This document shows, in pieces, positions 28,252-39,133 of a DNA stretch of 64,000 nucleotides. Source of the DNA: Marinomonas pollencensis (lineage in GTDB: Bacteria > Pseudomonadota > Gammaproteobacteria > Pseudomonadales > Marinomonadaceae); contig NZ_QUNG01000001.1 of assembly GCF_003387375.1 (NCBI RefSeq), positions 270,510 through 334,509 on the forward strand, written 5' to 3'. Each line of letters begins with the position of its first letter. The first letter of the stretch is position 1. Under the pieces are notes generated by a model that worked only from the letters and a program-made list of their open reading frames with translations, was not told where the DNA came from and ran no database searches. The position numbers were made by a program, and so were the translations under genes.

Positions 28252-29715
28252 CTAAAGCCCTTTTACCCGCTGATACAAAGACTGATATTGCTGACGCTTT
28301 TCCTGATAATAATCCTGATAAGTCAAATCCGCCTCAAAGCGAGCGATTCGGTTAGGCTTACGGCAAATATCCTCTAACCCACTCGCCCCCTGTACGGCAA
28401 GCGCTGCAAGTCGCGCCGCACCTAATGATGGCCCTACCTCTCCACCTTCTCGATAGTCCATCGGCACTGCCAATACGTTAGCCAGTAATTGCAGCCAATA
28501 ATGACTTCGCGCACCGCCGCCTATCACATCAATACTGTCACTTACCTGCTGCACAGACTTCACCGCATCAAGCCCATCAAGTAATGCAAATGAAACCCCT
28601 TCAAGTACTGCACGAAACAGATCAAGCGGCTGAGTATCATGGCTTAATCCATAAAAAACCCCTTTTGCATTTGGGTCGTTATGGGGGGTTCTTTCACCGC
28701 TTAAATAAGGTAAAAAAACCACCTTGCAATATGGCTCAAATTGGCTTTTCTTAGGCTGTTTTTCTAGCGCCTGAAAAGCTTCTGCGACGCTACTAAATCG
28801 AGTCAGCCGCACGACCCAATCCACACAACTTGCCGCACTTAAAATCACCGACATGGTGTGCCAAGTATTAGGCAGCGCATGACCAAAGCTATGCAGAGCC
28901 GCGTCAGGGTTTGCAGTGAAGCCATCACTGACTGAAAAAATCACTCCAGACGTGCCTAGCGACAACATAGTTTCTTCTTTGTGGATAACGCCCATACCAA
29001 CTGCGCCGGCTGCATTATCACCGCCACCAGCAGCAATTGGCACACAAGGCAGGGACCAACGCTTGGCCACGGCGGCACTTAGCTCACCGGTGATTTCACT
29101 GCCTTCATAAACCCTTGGCATCTGCGCCATTGTCAGCCCTGTTGCCTGTAGCATTCGCTCACTCCAGGCTCGTTCTTCCATATCAAGCCATAGGGTGCCT
29201 GACGCATCTGAAACGTCCGTCGCAAAATCGCCACTCATGCGCCAGCGCAGATAATCTTTTGGCAATAATACTTTTGCAATGCGCTGAAAAGTTTCTGGTT
29301 CATTTTCTTTTACCCACAATAGCTTGGGCGCAGTAAAACCTGGCATCACCAAATTGCCGGTTATTGCCTGTACTTCTGGACACTGGAGCTGCAACTGTTG
29401 GCAGGCTTGAAAAGCACGACCATCGTTCCACAACATAGCAGGCCTTAGCGCCTGGTGTTGCTTATCTAACAATGTCGCTCCATGCATTTGCCCAGATAAA
29501 CCAATTGCTTTGACCGCCTTCAGATCATGTTGCGCCGCTAACGCTAACATGGCTTTATCTGTGGCTTGCCACCAGCTTTCAGGGTCTTGTTCTGACCACA
29601 AAGGGTGAGGCCTAGAAACGCTAAGCGGTGCCGTTTGGCTAGCGATCACTTGCCCATCTTCTGCCAGCAGAATAACTTTTACCCCAGAAGTACCAAGATC
29701 AATTCCTAAATACAT
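28252..29715 (-). CDS. xylB: Xylulokinase
   Basis: 487-residue FGGY-family sugar kinase, normal for XylB. The N-terminal phosphate loop is YLGIDLGTSGVKVILL (residues 2-17), the substrate pocket includes GLSGQMHGATLLD near 75, and the C-terminal ATP region has IDVIGGGARSHYWLQLLANVL near 390. It phosphorylates D-xylulose to xylulose 5-phosphate for the pentose phosphate pathway. AAAGGA lies upstream of the ATG. Last intact gene of xylFGHB, 37 bases after xylH, and about 110 bases before the xylR remnant on the same strand. Confidence 0.95.
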   Translation of the reverse strand: MYLGIDLGTSGVKVILLAEDGQVIASQTAPLSVSRPHPLWSEQDPESWWQATDKAMLALAAQHDLKAVKAIGLSGQMHGATLLDKQHQALRPAMLWNDGRAFQACQQLQLQCPEVQAITGNLVMPGFTAPKLLWVKENEPETFQRIAKVLLPKDYLRWRMSGDFATDVSDASGTLWLDMEERAWSERMLQATGLTMAQMPRVYEGSEITGELSAAVAKRWSLPCVPIAAGGGDNAAGAVGMGVIHKEETMLSLGTSGVIFSVSDGFTANPDAALHSFGHALPNTWHTMSVILSAASCVDWVVRLTRFSSVAEAFQALEKQPKKSQFEPYCKVVFLPYLSGERTPHNDPNAKGVFYGLSHDTQPLDLFRAVLEGVSFALLDGLDAVKSVQQVSDSIDVIGGGARSHYWLQLLANVLAVPMDYREGGEVGPSLGAARLAALAVQGASGLEDICRKPNRIARFEADLTYQDYYQEKRQQYQSLYQRVKGL

Positions 29716-29752
29716 ACGATGTCCTTTTGAAGCTATGCGATGAATGCTCGTA

Positions 29753-30883
29753 TTACTGGGCTTTTTTCGTTTTCACATCCAACCACACCGCCAGCAGCAA
29801 GATGCCACCTTTGACGATCAGCTGCCAAAACGTCGGCACATCGAGCATACTCATGCCATTGTCCAGACTCGACATAATCAAGGCGCCCATAATGGCACCA
29901 AACACAGTACCAACACCGCCAGCAAGACTGGTGCCCCCGATGACACATGCAGCAATCGCATCCAACTCCGCCATATTGCCAGCTGCAGGCGAGCCAGCAC
30001 CTAAACGTGAGGTTAAAATCAACGCCGCCACCGCCACCATCATGCCGTTGAAGCCAAACACAAACATCTTGTTTCGCTCAACATTAACACCTGACATTCT
30101 CGTCGCTTCAATGTTGCCACCAATGGCATACACACGACGTCCAAAAGCGGTTCTTTTAGCGATATAAGCCGCCACCAAAATCAGCACACCCATGATCAGA
30201 ATCGGTGTCGGAATGCCTCGATACCCTTCTAATATCGCCAGTAAACTGAGTAAAACAGCAATCGACACTAAGGCTTTAAGGTATTCGAATTTAGCAGAAT
30301 CATTGACCACACCATGTTTCTGCTTGGCCTGACGACGACGGTATACTTTTGCAATGACCCCAAGGCACAATAACAACACCAAACTCACACCCCATCCAGT
30401 GGGCACATAACTCTGGCCAATCACCCCCAATGCACTGGTAGTAGGCGCCACGGTGGCACCATCAGTTAACCCTACTAAAATGCCACGAAACGCGAGCATG
30501 CCTGCCAAAGTCACAATAAAAGAAGGCACCTTCTGATACGCAACCCACCAGCCGTTAAATAATCCCAGCAACAAGCCTGTGCCAATGGTAATTAGGATGG
30601 TGAGCATAATAGGAAAATGCAGCCAGACGTCTAATACCGCCGCGATACCACCTAATAGGCCCATCATAGAGCCAACTGAGAGGTCGATCTCTGCACTGAT
30701 AATGACAAATACCATACCGATCGCGAGCACCCCGACTATGGCAGTTTGGCGAAATAAATTAGACACGTTACGAGGTGAAATAAACGCACCATCGGTCGCA
30801 AAAGAAAAGAACAGCACAATAAGAAGCATTGCGGTTAACATCGCCAACAGCTGCAATTGATTGGTTTTTATTGTTTTTAACAT
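29753..30883 (-). CDS. xylH: Xylose ABC transporter permease
   Basis: 376 residues when started at ATG 30883, which AAGGAAG precedes at ideal spacing; a longer frame to 30925 would overlap xylG. Ten or so membrane segments of the BPD_transp_2 family. Family stretches include [20 protein letters not shown] near residue 60, [18 protein letters not shown] near 260 and [20 protein letters not shown] near 315. It forms the membrane channel with XylG ATPase, fed by XylF. Thirteen bases separate it from xylG. Confidence 0.93.
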   Translation of the reverse strand: MLKTIKTNQLQLLAMLTAMLLIVLFFSFATDGAFISPRNVSNLFRQTAIVGVLAIGMVFVIISAEIDLSVGSMMGLLGGIAAVLDVWLHFPIMLTILITIGTGLLLGLFNGWWVAYQKVPSFIVTLAGMLAFRGILVGLTDGATVAPTTSALGVIGQSYVPTGWGVSLVLLLCLGVIAKVYRRRQAKQKHGVVNDSAKFEYLKALVSIAVLLSLLAILEGYRGIPTPILIMGVLILVAAYIAKRTAFGRRVYAIGGNIEATRMSGVNVERNKMFVFGFNGMMVAVAALILTSRLGAGSPAAGNMAELDAIAACVIGGTSLAGGVGTVFGAIMGALIMSSLDNGMSMLDVPTFWQLIVKGGILLLAVWLDVKTKKAQ

Positions 30884-30896
30884 ATCAGATACTTCC

Positions 30897-32423
30897 TTAA
30901 GCTGATTCGGCTTCTTTAATAGCACAGTTCATAATTTTTTCTTGAGTAAGACCTTGATGGTCAAATTCCCCTTTTAAACGCCCCTCATGCATCACCAGTA
31001 CCCGGTCGCTAATACCAATCACTTCAGGCAATTCGGATGACACCATAATGATGGAAACGCCTTCTTTGACGAGGGCAAACATCAGCTTATAAATTTCGTA
31101 TTTGGCGCCCACATCGATACCACGAGTCGGTTCGTCCAAGATCAAAATTTTGGGTTTGGTTAACAGAAAACGAGCGATAATGGCTTTTTGCTGGTTGCCA
31201 CCACTGAGGTTTTTAATGGCTAGCTCTGACGTGGCGGTTTTGACCTTGAGACGCGCAATGGCGTCATGGATATCATGGGATTCTTGCTCTTCATCAATCG
31301 CACCGAACCAAGCCGTGTATCGATCCAGAATAGATAAGGTGATATTGCGCCCTACTCCCATAATTGGAACTATGCCATGACGTTTACGGTCTTCTGGCAC
31401 CATGGCAATACCTGCTTTTAACGCCGCTCGCTGAGAACGTATTTGCAGCGTTTGACCAGACAGTTCAATGGTCGCTTGATAATCCCCATCGTAACAACCA
31501 TATAAACACTGCATAAGCTCCGTTCGGCCAGAGCCAATCAAGCCTGCGACACCGAGAATTTCTCCTTTGCGAAGCGAGAAACTCACATCCTCTACTTGGC
31601 AGCGCGAAGCCCCCGGCTGACTGGCCTTGGCATGAGTGACTTGCAAAATAGTCTCGCCAATTTGATGGTTTTCCCTTGGAAACAACTCATCCAGCTGGCG
31701 CCCCACCATCATGCTAATAATGTCATTTTGGGTCAGCTCGGCGGCGGCTTTTGTCGCAATATGATTACCATCTCGAATCACCGCGACCCAGTTTGATAAT
31801 GCAAGCACTTCGTCCAATTTATGGGAAATGTACACACAAGCAATGCCCTGCCCTTTTAGCTCCTGCACAATACCCAATAGAATATCAATCTCGTTATTGG
31901 TCAAAGACGAGGTTGGCTCATCTAAAATCAACAACTTGACGTTTTTATTCAGCGCTTTAGCAATTTCTACAAGCTGCTGCTGACCTACCCCCAACTCTCG
32001 AATTAAGGTATCCGGGGAAATATTAAGCTTTACTTGGGCCAATAACTCACGCGTTCGGCTGTGCATCATTTCATCGTTTAAACTCACACAAGAGCCAAGT
32101 TCGTTGCCAAGAAAGATATTTTCCATTACAGAAAGCTCTTTCACCAAGGCTAACTCCTGATGAATAATCACAATGCCTAAGGCTTCTGTATCGCGAATAC
32201 CACTCGCCTTAACTTGTTGACCTTGAAAGTAAATCTCACCATCGTAGGAGCCATAAGGCCAAACTCCACTCAGCACCTTCATCAAGGTAGATTTCCCTGA
32301 GCCATTTTCACCACAGAGCGACAACACTTCACCGTCACCTAAAGTAATGCTGACACCATTTAAAGCACGCACACCGGAAAAACTTTTTACGATATTGCGC
32401 ATATCTAATAGGGGTTGCTTCAT
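30897..32423 (-). CDS. xylG: Xylose ABC transporter ATP-binding protein
   Basis: 508 residues with two tandem ABC domains, as in sugar importers of the CUT2 class. First domain: Walker [10 protein letters not shown] near residue 37, signature [15 protein letters not shown] near 145, Walker [13 protein letters not shown]. Second domain: degenerate Walker [10 protein letters not shown] near 295, signature [14 protein letters not shown] near 405, Walker [13 protein letters not shown]. It energises D-xylose import. AGAGGTG precedes the ATG. Second gene of xylFGHB, 56 bases after xylF. Confidence 0.95.
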   Translation of the reverse strand: MKQPLLDMRNIVKSFSGVRALNGVSITLGDGEVLSLCGENGSGKSTLMKVLSGVWPYGSYDGEIYFQGQQVKASGIRDTEALGIVIIHQELALVKELSVMENIFLGNELGSCVSLNDEMMHSRTRELLAQVKLNISPDTLIRELGVGQQQLVEIAKALNKNVKLLILDEPTSSLTNNEIDILLGIVQELKGQGIACVYISHKLDEVLALSNWVAVIRDGNHIATKAAAELTQNDIISMMVGRQLDELFPRENHQIGETILQVTHAKASQPGASRCQVEDVSFSLRKGEILGVAGLIGSGRTELMQCLYGCYDGDYQATIELSGQTLQIRSQRAALKAGIAMVPEDRKRHGIVPIMGVGRNITLSILDRYTAWFGAIDEEQESHDIHDAIARLKVKTATSELAIKNLSGGNQQKAIIARFLLTKPKILILDEPTRGIDVGAKYEIYKLMFALVKEGVSIIMVSSELPEVIGISDRVLVMHEGRLKGEFDHQGLTQEKIMNCAIKEAESA

Positions 32424-32479
32424 ACCGACACCTCTATGAAAAGCAAAAGCGCCCTAACGAGCGCCTTATCATCAATAAT

Positions 32480-33475
32480 TTAAGGGTTATAAACGTCTTT
32501 ATGGGTATGGAAGCCATCGGCAATAATAGTGCTATCGATGTTGTCTTTAGAGACCGCAATTGGCGTCAGCAAAACAGAAGGCACCTCTTTTTTATCATTG
32601 TTCACCGTATCATTCGTGGTTATTTTTTCACCACGAGCTAACTTCACCGCCAGCTCAGCACTGGTTGTGGCTAGCTTTGAAATCGGTTTGTAGACGGTCA
32701 TGGTTTGGGTACCCGCCACAATTCGTCGAATCGCGGCTAAGTCCGCATCTTGGCCAGAAATAGCCACCTTGCCAGCCAATCCTTGAGCGTTCAGCGCTTG
32801 AATCGCACCTCCAGCCGTAGAGTCATTAGATGCCACCACCGCATCAATTTTATTCTGATTCGCCGTCAGACCATTTTCCATAATGTTCAATGCTGCTTCG
32901 GCCGACCAGCCGGTGGCCCATTGATCACCGACAACCTTAATGTCACCACGGTCAATAGCAGGTTTTAGCACCTTCATCTGTCCTGCTCGAAACATTTTGG
33001 CGTTGTTATCCGTTGGCGCACCGCCTAACAAGAAGTAATTACCTTTCGGTACGCGCTTCATCAAGGCTTGCGCCTGCATTTCACCGACACGGACATTGTC
33101 AAACGACACATAAAGGTCAATATCTGCAAACTTAATCAAACGGTCATAGGCCAGCACCTTAATGCCTTCTGCCTTTGCTTCAGCCAGCACATTACCCAAC
33201 ACTTCGCCGTTTTCTGAAACAATGACGAGCACATCAACGCCTCGAGAGATCATGTTTTCAATTTGAGAGATTTGTGTGCTTGCGTCCCCATTAGCGGATT
33301 GGGTATAAACCTTTGCACCTAAAGCTTCGGCGGCATGGGTAAAAAGGTCACTGTCTTTTTGCCAACGCTCAAGACGTAAATCAGACATCAACAAACCAAT
33401 TTTTTCACCGGCGGCCATGACTGGGCTGGCGGAGACAATTGCAGCCAACAGCCCAAGAGAAATGAGTTTCTTCAT
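32480..33475 (-). CDS. xylF: D-xylose-binding periplasmic protein
   Basis: 331 residues, with signal peptide KKLISLGLLAAIVSASPVMA and mature start near residue 22. Sequence IGLLMSDLRLERWQKDSDLF near residue 27 is the conserved XylF N-lobe, followed by YDRLIKFADIDLYVSFDNVRVGE near 115 and VVASNDSTAGGAIQAL near 210, which provides ligand contacts in the E. coli protein. It binds D-xylose and delivers it to XylGH. AAAAGGA precedes the ATG. First gene of the operon. Confidence 0.95.
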   Translation of the reverse strand: MKKLISLGLLAAIVSASPVMAAGEKIGLLMSDLRLERWQKDSDLFTHAAEALGAKVYTQSANGDASTQISQIENMISRGVDVLVIVSENGEVLGNVLAEAKAEGIKVLAYDRLIKFADIDLYVSFDNVRVGEMQAQALMKRVPKGNYFLLGGAPTDNNAKMFRAGQMKVLKPAIDRGDIKVVGDQWATGWSAEAALNIMENGLTANQNKIDAVVASNDSTAGGAIQALNAQGLAGKVAISGQDADLAAIRRIVAGTQTMTVYKPISKLATTSAELAVKLARGEKITTNDTVNNDKKEVPSVLLTPIAVSKDNIDSTIIADGFHTHKDVYNP

Positions 33476-33825
33476 GTTACATTCCTTTTATTTTTATTAA
33501 GTGAACGCTCTCCTGAAGGAGTCATTAAAAGGTAAGCAAATGAGCGAGATAGGGACATTATCTTTTTTTGTAAGTGTGTAGCGTTTTTTATAAAACAAAA
33601 AAAAGCCACGCCCCACTGTTATCAGTGGGAAGTGGCTCAAACATTACCATTTTATAGACGGTCAAAAGACCCGCTTTAACAATAGAGTATTCTCTTTGTT
33701 TAAAGCTCAATAACAGCAAAAGCACCCTTTCTAATACGGGGAGGCCGCTGTTTAGCTGCCATTAAAAAGCATGCGCCTGCTGATTCTTTTAGTAGCCATA
33801 AAGCGCTACTTTTTTATAACTCGAC
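33476..33825. other. Intergenic region xylF-atoE
   Basis: 350 bases. It contains the xylF promoter region near 33476-33590 (AT-rich; no confident -35/-10 pair) and the terminator of the upstream ato operon at 33590-33637. The stretch 33640-33825 shows no gene. Confidence 0.5.
33590..33637 (-). terminator. Intrinsic terminator of the ato operon
   Basis: Arms AGCCAC..CCACTG (33604-33618) and CAGTGG..GTGGCT (33623-33637), with an A-rich run at about 33592-33604 giving the minus-strand U-tract. It separates the ato operon from the xylF promoter. Confidence 0.85.
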
Positions 33826-35199
33826 TTAAAAGATTAGGAAACCCAGTGAAATAATCACCCCTGAACCCAACAAGGCCATGATGCAATACCCCATCACGTC
33901 TTTCGCACCAAGACCAGCAATTGCCAAGGCAGGCAGAGCCCAGAAAGGCTGAATCATATTTGTCCAAGCATCACCCCAAGCAATGGCCATGGCGGTTTTC
34001 GCAGCATCAACTCCAAGAGCAGCACCCGCAGGCATCATCACTGGCGCTTGAACCGCCCACTGACCACCGCCTGATGGCACAAAGAAGTTCACGATACCGG
34101 CACTTAAGAAGGTGAATAATGGGAAAGTAGTTTCATTAGAAATCGACACAAACCACTGGGAAATAACGCCTGCCAATGAAGCACCATTGTCACCTGTTGC
34201 TGTCATCATCCCCATAATGCCCGCATAAAAAGGAAATTGCAGTAGGATTCCTGAACAATTACGCGCCCCTTGAGAGACCGAATTTAACAGGCTTTTTGGC
34301 GTACCATGAAGCAAAATAGCAGTGAACAAAAAAGTAAAGTTCACTATGTTCAGGTTCAAAGCAAAACCGTTCGTAATGAAGTAATAAATAATATAAGCAA
34401 AACCCATCGCCCCTAATAATAAAGATAGAGTACGACTGTTTTCCATACGCTCCGCTGGCGTCATCTTCTCTGTTTTCGGCGCTTCCACAACCTCTTCTTC
34501 CAGCAAGGAAGCATCAATTGTAACCGTGTCTTGCGCCGCAGGATGCATCAGTCGGTTTAGTAACGGAATCGCCACCAACATAACTGCCAAAATGGTTAAG
34601 TTCATTGGAGAAAAAATGGTTGCTGAAGTAGGAATCGCTGAGGTCACCGCACCATTAGTCACAGTACTAATGTTGGCACCACCGGCAATCGCTAACGGAA
34701 TCGAGCCAGACAAGCCCGCATGCCAAAATAAGAAGCCGCTGTACGCAGAAGCAATCAACAGACGGTAATCAACACCTTTTACTTTGGAAGCCAATTCGCG
34801 AGCAAAAATAGCACCCACAACCAAGCCAAAGCCCCAGTTAACCCAGCAAGCAATGGCACTGATCGCCGTGACTAATAAAATCGCCTGACCCGGTGTTTTA
34901 GCAATGCCGGCCAGCATAGCGAGCTTACGCTTAAACGCTGGCGCACTGGCCATCGCATGACCAGTCACCACCACCATAGCCATCTGCATTGAGAAGCTAA
35001 GCAACTTCCAAAAGCCACCAGCCCACGCTTCTACGACCTGCATTGGCCCTTGGCTAGTACTTGGCATGACTAAGACAAACACCACCAAGGTGAGCACGAT
35101 CGCAAAGATAAATGGGTCCGGTAGATAGCGTTGAAGAAGGGTAACGAAAAATTTACTCAAGCGCTGCAAAGCAGTCTGTTTTACTGCGTAATTAGTCAT
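33826..35199 (-). CDS. atoE: Short-chain fatty acid transporter, AtoE family
   Basis: 457 residues with about 11 membrane helices. Characteristic AtoE sequences are LLQRYLPDPFIFAIVLTL near residue 22, NWGFGLVVGAIFARELA near 122, ASAYSGFLFWHAGLSGSIPL near 150 and NFFVPSGGGQWAVQAPVMMPAG near 370. It imports short-chain fatty acids such as butyrate or acetoacetate. AGGGAAAA precedes the ATG. It is the last gene of an operon with the CoA-transferase and thiolase genes, so its cargo is expected to be a four-carbon acid. Confidence 0.92.
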   Translation of the reverse strand: MTNYAVKQTALQRLSKFFVTLLQRYLPDPFIFAIVLTLVVFVLVMPSTSQGPMQVVEAWAGGFWKLLSFSMQMAMVVVTGHAMASAPAFKRKLAMLAGIAKTPGQAILLVTAISAIACWVNWGFGLVVGAIFARELASKVKGVDYRLLIASAYSGFLFWHAGLSGSIPLAIAGGANISTVTNGAVTSAIPTSATIFSPMNLTILAVMLVAIPLLNRLMHPAAQDTVTIDASLLEEEVVEAPKTEKMTPAERMENSRTLSLLLGAMGFAYIIYYFITNGFALNLNIVNFTFLFTAILLHGTPKSLLNSVSQGARNCSGILLQFPFYAGIMGMMTATGDNGASLAGVISQWFVSISNETTFPLFTFLSAGIVNFFVPSGGGQWAVQAPVMMPAGAALGVDAAKTAMAIAWGDAWTNMIQPFWALPALAIAGLGAKDVMGYCIMALLGSGVIISLGFLIF

Positions 35200-35233
35200 T
35201 GGTTTTCCCTAATATTATAGTTATTTTAGGTGA

Positions 35234-35264
35234 AAGCCAGCGCGCTTGATGTGCGCACTGGCTT
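35234..35264. terminator. Intercistronic hairpin atoB-atoE
   Basis: AAGCCAG plus GCGC (35234-35245) pairs with GCGC plus CTGGCTT (35253-35264), one mismatch in the stem. It lies between the thiolase and transporter genes; TTCATTTTTT follows only on the plus strand, so on the operon strand it more likely stabilises or modulates the message. Confidence 0.45.
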
Positions 35265-35301
35265 CATTTTTTATGATTTATATTTCGGTCATCTCGACCT
35301 T

Positions 35302-36477
35302 TTATCGTGACACTAACATGGCAATTCCCATGCCTCCGCCAATACAAAGCGTCGCCAATCCCTTATGACGCTCCTGACGTTTCATTTCATGCAATAAGGT
35401 AATCAGTATGCGACAACCAGATGCACCAATAGGATGACCTAAGGCGACCGCACCACCATTTACATTGACCTTGCTGGCATCCAAAGCAAGCTCTTGATTC
35501 ACACACAGTGCCTGGACTGCAAAAGCTTCATTGGCTTCAATTAAATCCAAATCATCCATCGACCAATCGGCTTTTTGCAATACTTTCTTAGTGGCTGCAA
35601 TAGGGCCTGTGCCCATGATTTCAGGGTCAACGCCCGCACTACTGGCCGCTTCTATTACCGCTAAAACGGGCAAACCTAGACGCTTTGCTTCCTCATCAGA
35701 AGTAACAATCACCATAGCCGCGCCATCATTTAATGTGGAAGCATTTCCCGCGGTAACTGAACCCTCTCGATTAAAAACAGGACGTAATTTAGCTAGGGCT
35801 TCTTCAGTGGCATTGGAGCGAATTTGTTCGTCGTGTTCGACAACAACTGGATCCCCTTTTCGCTGAGGAATAACCACAGGGATGATTTCTTCAACAAAAT
35901 GTCCGGCCGATTGCGCCCGTGCGGCTTTTTGCTGAGACTGCACAGCAAAGGCATCTTGCTGTTCACGGCTGATATTCCAGCGCGACGCAATGTTTTCTGC
36001 GGTTTGGCCCATATGGTAATCATTAAAGGCATCCCACAGACCATCGGTCACCATGCTGTCTAGCATTTCCCAATTGCCCATTTTTTTACCTGAGCGACTG
36101 TTGGGCAATACATGGGCCGCTTGGCTCATGCTTTCTTGACCGCCTGCGACCACCATTTTAGCGTCGCCATTTAAGACGGCTTGCGCCGCCAGCTGAACCG
36201 CTTTTAAACCAGAACCACAGACCTTATTAATGGTCATCGCCGATACTTGTTTCGCAAGACCTGCGTGAATCGCAGTTTGACGAGCCGGGTTTTGACCGCA
36301 GCCTGCGGCCAACACTTGGCCTAAGATCACTTCATCTATGTGTTCTTTAAGAGCTGGCTCTTTGGCTAACAAACCGGTTAATAGCTGAGTACCTATTTCT
36401 ACCGCACTCAAGGAAGACAAAGCCCCATTAAAGGCACCAATCGGCGTTCTTCCTGCGGCAACAATGACTGCTTTCAT
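35302..36477 (-). CDS. atoB: Acetyl-CoA acetyltransferase (thiolase II)
   Basis: 391 residues from ATG 36477, chosen because GGAG is nine bases upstream. Starts KAVIVAAGRTPIGAF; the nucleophilic cysteine is in NKVCGSGLKAV near residue 88, the catalytic histidine in NGGAVALGHPIGASG near 348, and the second cysteine in CIGGGMGIAM near 378. It splits acetoacetyl-CoA into two acetyl-CoA. Nine to thirty bases follow the CoA-transferase B gene on the same strand. Part of the acetoacetate operon. Confidence 0.95.
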   Translation of the reverse strand: MKAVIVAAGRTPIGAFNGALSSLSAVEIGTQLLTGLLAKEPALKEHIDEVILGQVLAAGCGQNPARQTAIHAGLAKQVSAMTINKVCGSGLKAVQLAAQAVLNGDAKMVVAGGQESMSQAAHVLPNSRSGKKMGNWEMLDSMVTDGLWDAFNDYHMGQTAENIASRWNISREQQDAFAVQSQQKAARAQSAGHFVEEIIPVVIPQRKGDPVVVEHDEQIRSNATEEALAKLRPVFNREGSVTAGNASTLNDGAAMVIVTSDEEAKRLGLPVLAVIEAASSAGVDPEIMGTGPIAATKKVLQKADWSMDDLDLIEANEAFAVQALCVNQELALDASKVNVNGGAVALGHPIGASGCRILITLLHEMKRQERHKGLATLCIGGGMGIAMLVSR

Positions 36478-36506
36478 GATTCTATTCTCCATTAACATAG
36501 GTCGGA

Positions 36507-37166
36507 TTAAGCAAACACCATCTCAGGTACATGATCCGGAACGATCAGCTTACCCTGTGTTTTCTCTTGGATTTCCTCTATAGAAACACCCGGAGCGCGC
36601 TCTTTCAAAATAAAAGCCCCCTCTTCGATTTCTAACCAAGCCAAATCTGTTAAGACCTTCTTAATACAACCTTTGCCAGTTAATGGTAAAGCACATTCAG
36701 TTAATAATTTTGATTCACCCGATTTCGACGCATGAGTCATGGTAACAATAATATTATCCGCACCAGCAACCAAATCCATCGCGCCGCCCATGCCTTTAAC
36801 CAGTTTATTAGGGATCATCCAAGACGCAATATTGCCATTTACATCAACCTCAAAAGCACCTAAAACAGTCAGATCCACATGGCCGCCTCGGATCATCGCG
36901 AACGACTCGGCGGACGAAAATATCGATGCCCCCTTCACCGCGGTGACCGTTTGTTTGCCGGCATTGATCATATCCGCATCCACCGTCTCTTCAGTGGGAA
37001 ACTCTCCCATACCAAGCAGACCATTTTCCGACTGCAGCATCACTTCCATGCCCTCAGGAATAAAGTTCGCCACCAAGGTAGGAATACCAATCCCTAGGTT
37101 CACGTAAAAACCATCTTGCATTTCTCTGGCGACACGCTGCGCCATTTGTTCTCTAGTAAGTGCCAT
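36507..37166 (-). CDS. scoB: 3-oxoacid/acetoacetate CoA-transferase subunit B
   Basis: 219 residues, the standard beta-subunit length. The catalytic glutamate is in the motif QSENGLLGMG near residue 45-55, and GIGIPTLVANF near 25 and KGMGGAMDLVAGADNIIVTMTH near 125 are family hallmarks. With subunit A it transfers CoA from succinyl-CoA or acetyl-CoA to acetoacetate. AGAGG precedes the ATG. Either ScoB (succinyl) or AtoA (acetyl) type; the symbols overlap and the donor cannot be read from sequence. Confidence 0.93.
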   Translation of the reverse strand: MALTREQMAQRVAREMQDGFYVNLGIGIPTLVANFIPEGMEVMLQSENGLLGMGEFPTEETVDADMINAGKQTVTAVKGASIFSSAESFAMIRGGHVDLTVLGAFEVDVNGNIASWMIPNKLVKGMGGAMDLVAGADNIIVTMTHASKSGESKLLTECALPLTGKGCIKKVLTDLAWLEIEEGAFILKERAPGVSIEEIQEKTQGKLIVPDHVPEMVFA

Positions 37167-37217
37167 TTTGCGCCTCTTATTATTTGTCTATTTTATTCGT
37201 CAATATGACAGGGCAAT

Positions 37218-37922
37218 TTAGTCAGTAGATCGGACCGTGCGTTTTTCGATGCGTTTTTCAAACGAACCTTGGATGATGCGATCAACATAAATACCAGGCG
37301 TGTGAATCTGAGCAGGGTCAAGCTCGTCAACTTCGACAATTTCTTCCACTTCAACCACAGTAATTTTGCCCGCTGTTGCCGCTAGAGGATTAAAATTTTG
37401 CGCCGTATGGCGATAAATCACATTGCCATAACGGTCTGCTTTCCAGCCTTTCACTATGGCAAAATCACCTGTAATGGCTTCTTCCATCAGGTATTCACGG
37501 CCATTAAAGATTCGCGTTTCTTTGCCTTCGCCAACCGGTGTACCAACGCCAGTTGCCGTAAAGAAGGCAGGAATACCCGCGCCACCGGCACGCATTTTCT
37601 CGGCAAGAGTGCCTTGAGGAGTGAGTTCGACTTCTAACTCACCTTGGAGGAGTTGTTTCTCGAAAAGGGCGTTTTCACCCACATAGGAAGAAATCATTTT
37701 GCGGACTTGCTTGTCTTCAAGCAATACTCCCAAGCCAAAGCCATCTACGCCGCAATTGTTCGACACTATGGTTAAATCACGTGTCTGTCGTCGTTTGATT
37801 TCTTGAATCAGATTTTCAGGGATACCACATAAACCAAAGCCACCGGCCAATACGGTCATGCCGTCTTCTAGCCCAGCCATGGCGTCTGCATAGGACGTGA
37901 CTACTTTGTCAAAACCCGCCAT
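37218..37922 (-). CDS. scoA: 3-oxoacid/acetoacetate CoA-transferase subunit A
   Basis: 234 residues. Motifs: [13 protein letters not shown] near residue 27 (the G-G-F-G-x-x-G-x-P oxyanion region), [13 protein letters not shown] near 52, [20 protein letters not shown] near 116 and [20 protein letters not shown] near 142. It forms the active transferase with the next gene, 51 bases downstream. TAGGAG precedes the ATG. First gene of the minus-strand ato operon, divergent from a LysR gene 145 bases away. Confidence 0.94.
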   Translation of the reverse strand: MAGFDKVVTSYADAMAGLEDGMTVLAGGFGLCGIPENLIQEIKRRQTRDLTIVSNNCGVDGFGLGVLLEDKQVRKMISSYVGENALFEKQLLQGELEVELTPQGTLAEKMRAGGAGIPAFFTATGVGTPVGEGKETRIFNGREYLMEEAITGDFAIVKGWKADRYGNVIYRHTAQNFNPLAATAGKITVVEVEEIVEVDELDPAQIHTPGIYVDRIIQGSFEKRIEKRTVRSTD

Positions 37923-38067
37923 TACTTTCTCCTAATTATTATTGTGTGAGCGTATTTTTATTAATGCTAAAAATAGTGTGTAACCATTCGAGTTAATATC
38001 AGTTTGACTCAGGACGATAAATAAATTAATTTTATTTTTTATATTTATTAATAAGAATTACAAATAA

Positions 38068-38994
38068 ATGAATTTAAAACAGATTCGCGCTTTCCTCGCT
38101 GTCGCCGACGCCATGAGTTTTGCCAGCGCAGCAAACCAATTGCATTTGTCGCAACCGGCACTTAGCTTATCCATCAAGAGCCTTGAAGAAAGCTTAGGGG
38201 GCAAGCTGCTTACGCGCACCACCCGAACCCTTTCCCTCACCCCAGAAGGGGAAGCTCTAGTGCCCATTGCTCGGCGAATTTTAGCCCAATGGGAAAATGC
38301 AGAAGACGAGATGAAACAACGCTTTGCTCTGCAATTAGGCAAAATATCCATTGCTTCTATGCCCTCTTTCGCCGCATCCTTGCTGCCCAGAGCCATTCAT
38401 AATTACCATCAATATTATCCTCACATACAAGTAGCGATAGACGATGTTTTATCGGATATTGTCGTCGACATGGTAGGCAACAATCAGGTGGAACTAGGGA
38501 TTTGCTTTGAACCAAGCAACTTGTTGGAATTGGCTTTTTACCCGCTTTACGAAGACAGCTTTATTGCTATTTTTCCCGAGGAGCACCCACTCAACACAGC
38601 TAAAGAAGTCACTTGGCAATCTTTGTTAGAGTACGATTTCATTACCTTACAACGCCCATCTAGTGTACGCGCCATGATCGAAACGTCTCTTCAAGAAGCA
38701 GGGATAGAGCTTAAGGTTGCGTTTGATGCTCATCAGTTAACCACCGTGGTGAGAATGGTCAGTGAAGGTATGGGAGTGGCGGTAGTACCGGTTATTTGTC
38801 GCCAACAAGCCAACGAGCAACACCTCATTTGTCGCCCTATTGTTAAACCAGAAATCGGTCGCCGAGTGGGGGTTGTCTGCAAACCCAGATCGAGCCTTTC
38901 CATTGCAGCAGCGGCCATGCTCGATGTTCTTATTGATACCTATGCCACCATTGGCGAAGTCATACCCGCAAAAAAAACCATCGTTCGTCCATAA
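38068..38994 (+). CDS. LysR-family regulator of the ato operon
   Basis: 308 residues. Helix-turn-helix FLAVADAMSFASAANQLHLSQPALSLSIKSLEESLGG at about 8-45 is canonical, and the effector domain begins near 90 (GKISIASMPSFAASLLP). No strong ribosome site is seen before the ATG. It is divergent from scoA across an AT-rich 145-base gap, the usual arrangement for a LysR activator and its target, so control of acetoacetate catabolism is likely. The inducer is not known. Confidence 0.88.
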   Translation: MNLKQIRAFLAVADAMSFASAANQLHLSQPALSLSIKSLEESLGGKLLTRTTRTLSLTPEGEALVPIARRILAQWENAEDEMKQRFALQLGKISIASMPSFAASLLPRAIHNYHQYYPHIQVAIDDVLSDIVVDMVGNNQVELGICFEPSNLLELAFYPLYEDSFIAIFPEEHPLNTAKEVTWQSLLEYDFITLQRPSSVRAMIETSLQEAGIELKVAFDAHQLTTVVRMVSEGMGVAVVPVICRQQANEQHLICRPIVKPEIGRRVGVVCKPRSSLSIAAAAMLDVLIDTYATIGEVIPAKKTIVRP

Positions 38995-39133
38995 CATAGG
39001 TATGAATAGCAGGTTTTAGATCCTTGTATTTTGCCCTCTTGCCGTTTGTTTAAGGTAAAGGCTATGCTCTTAATAAAGCATAACGGGGCAAAAATAATAG
39101 CTCATCTAATTTGGCCATTGCATGGAGTCGACA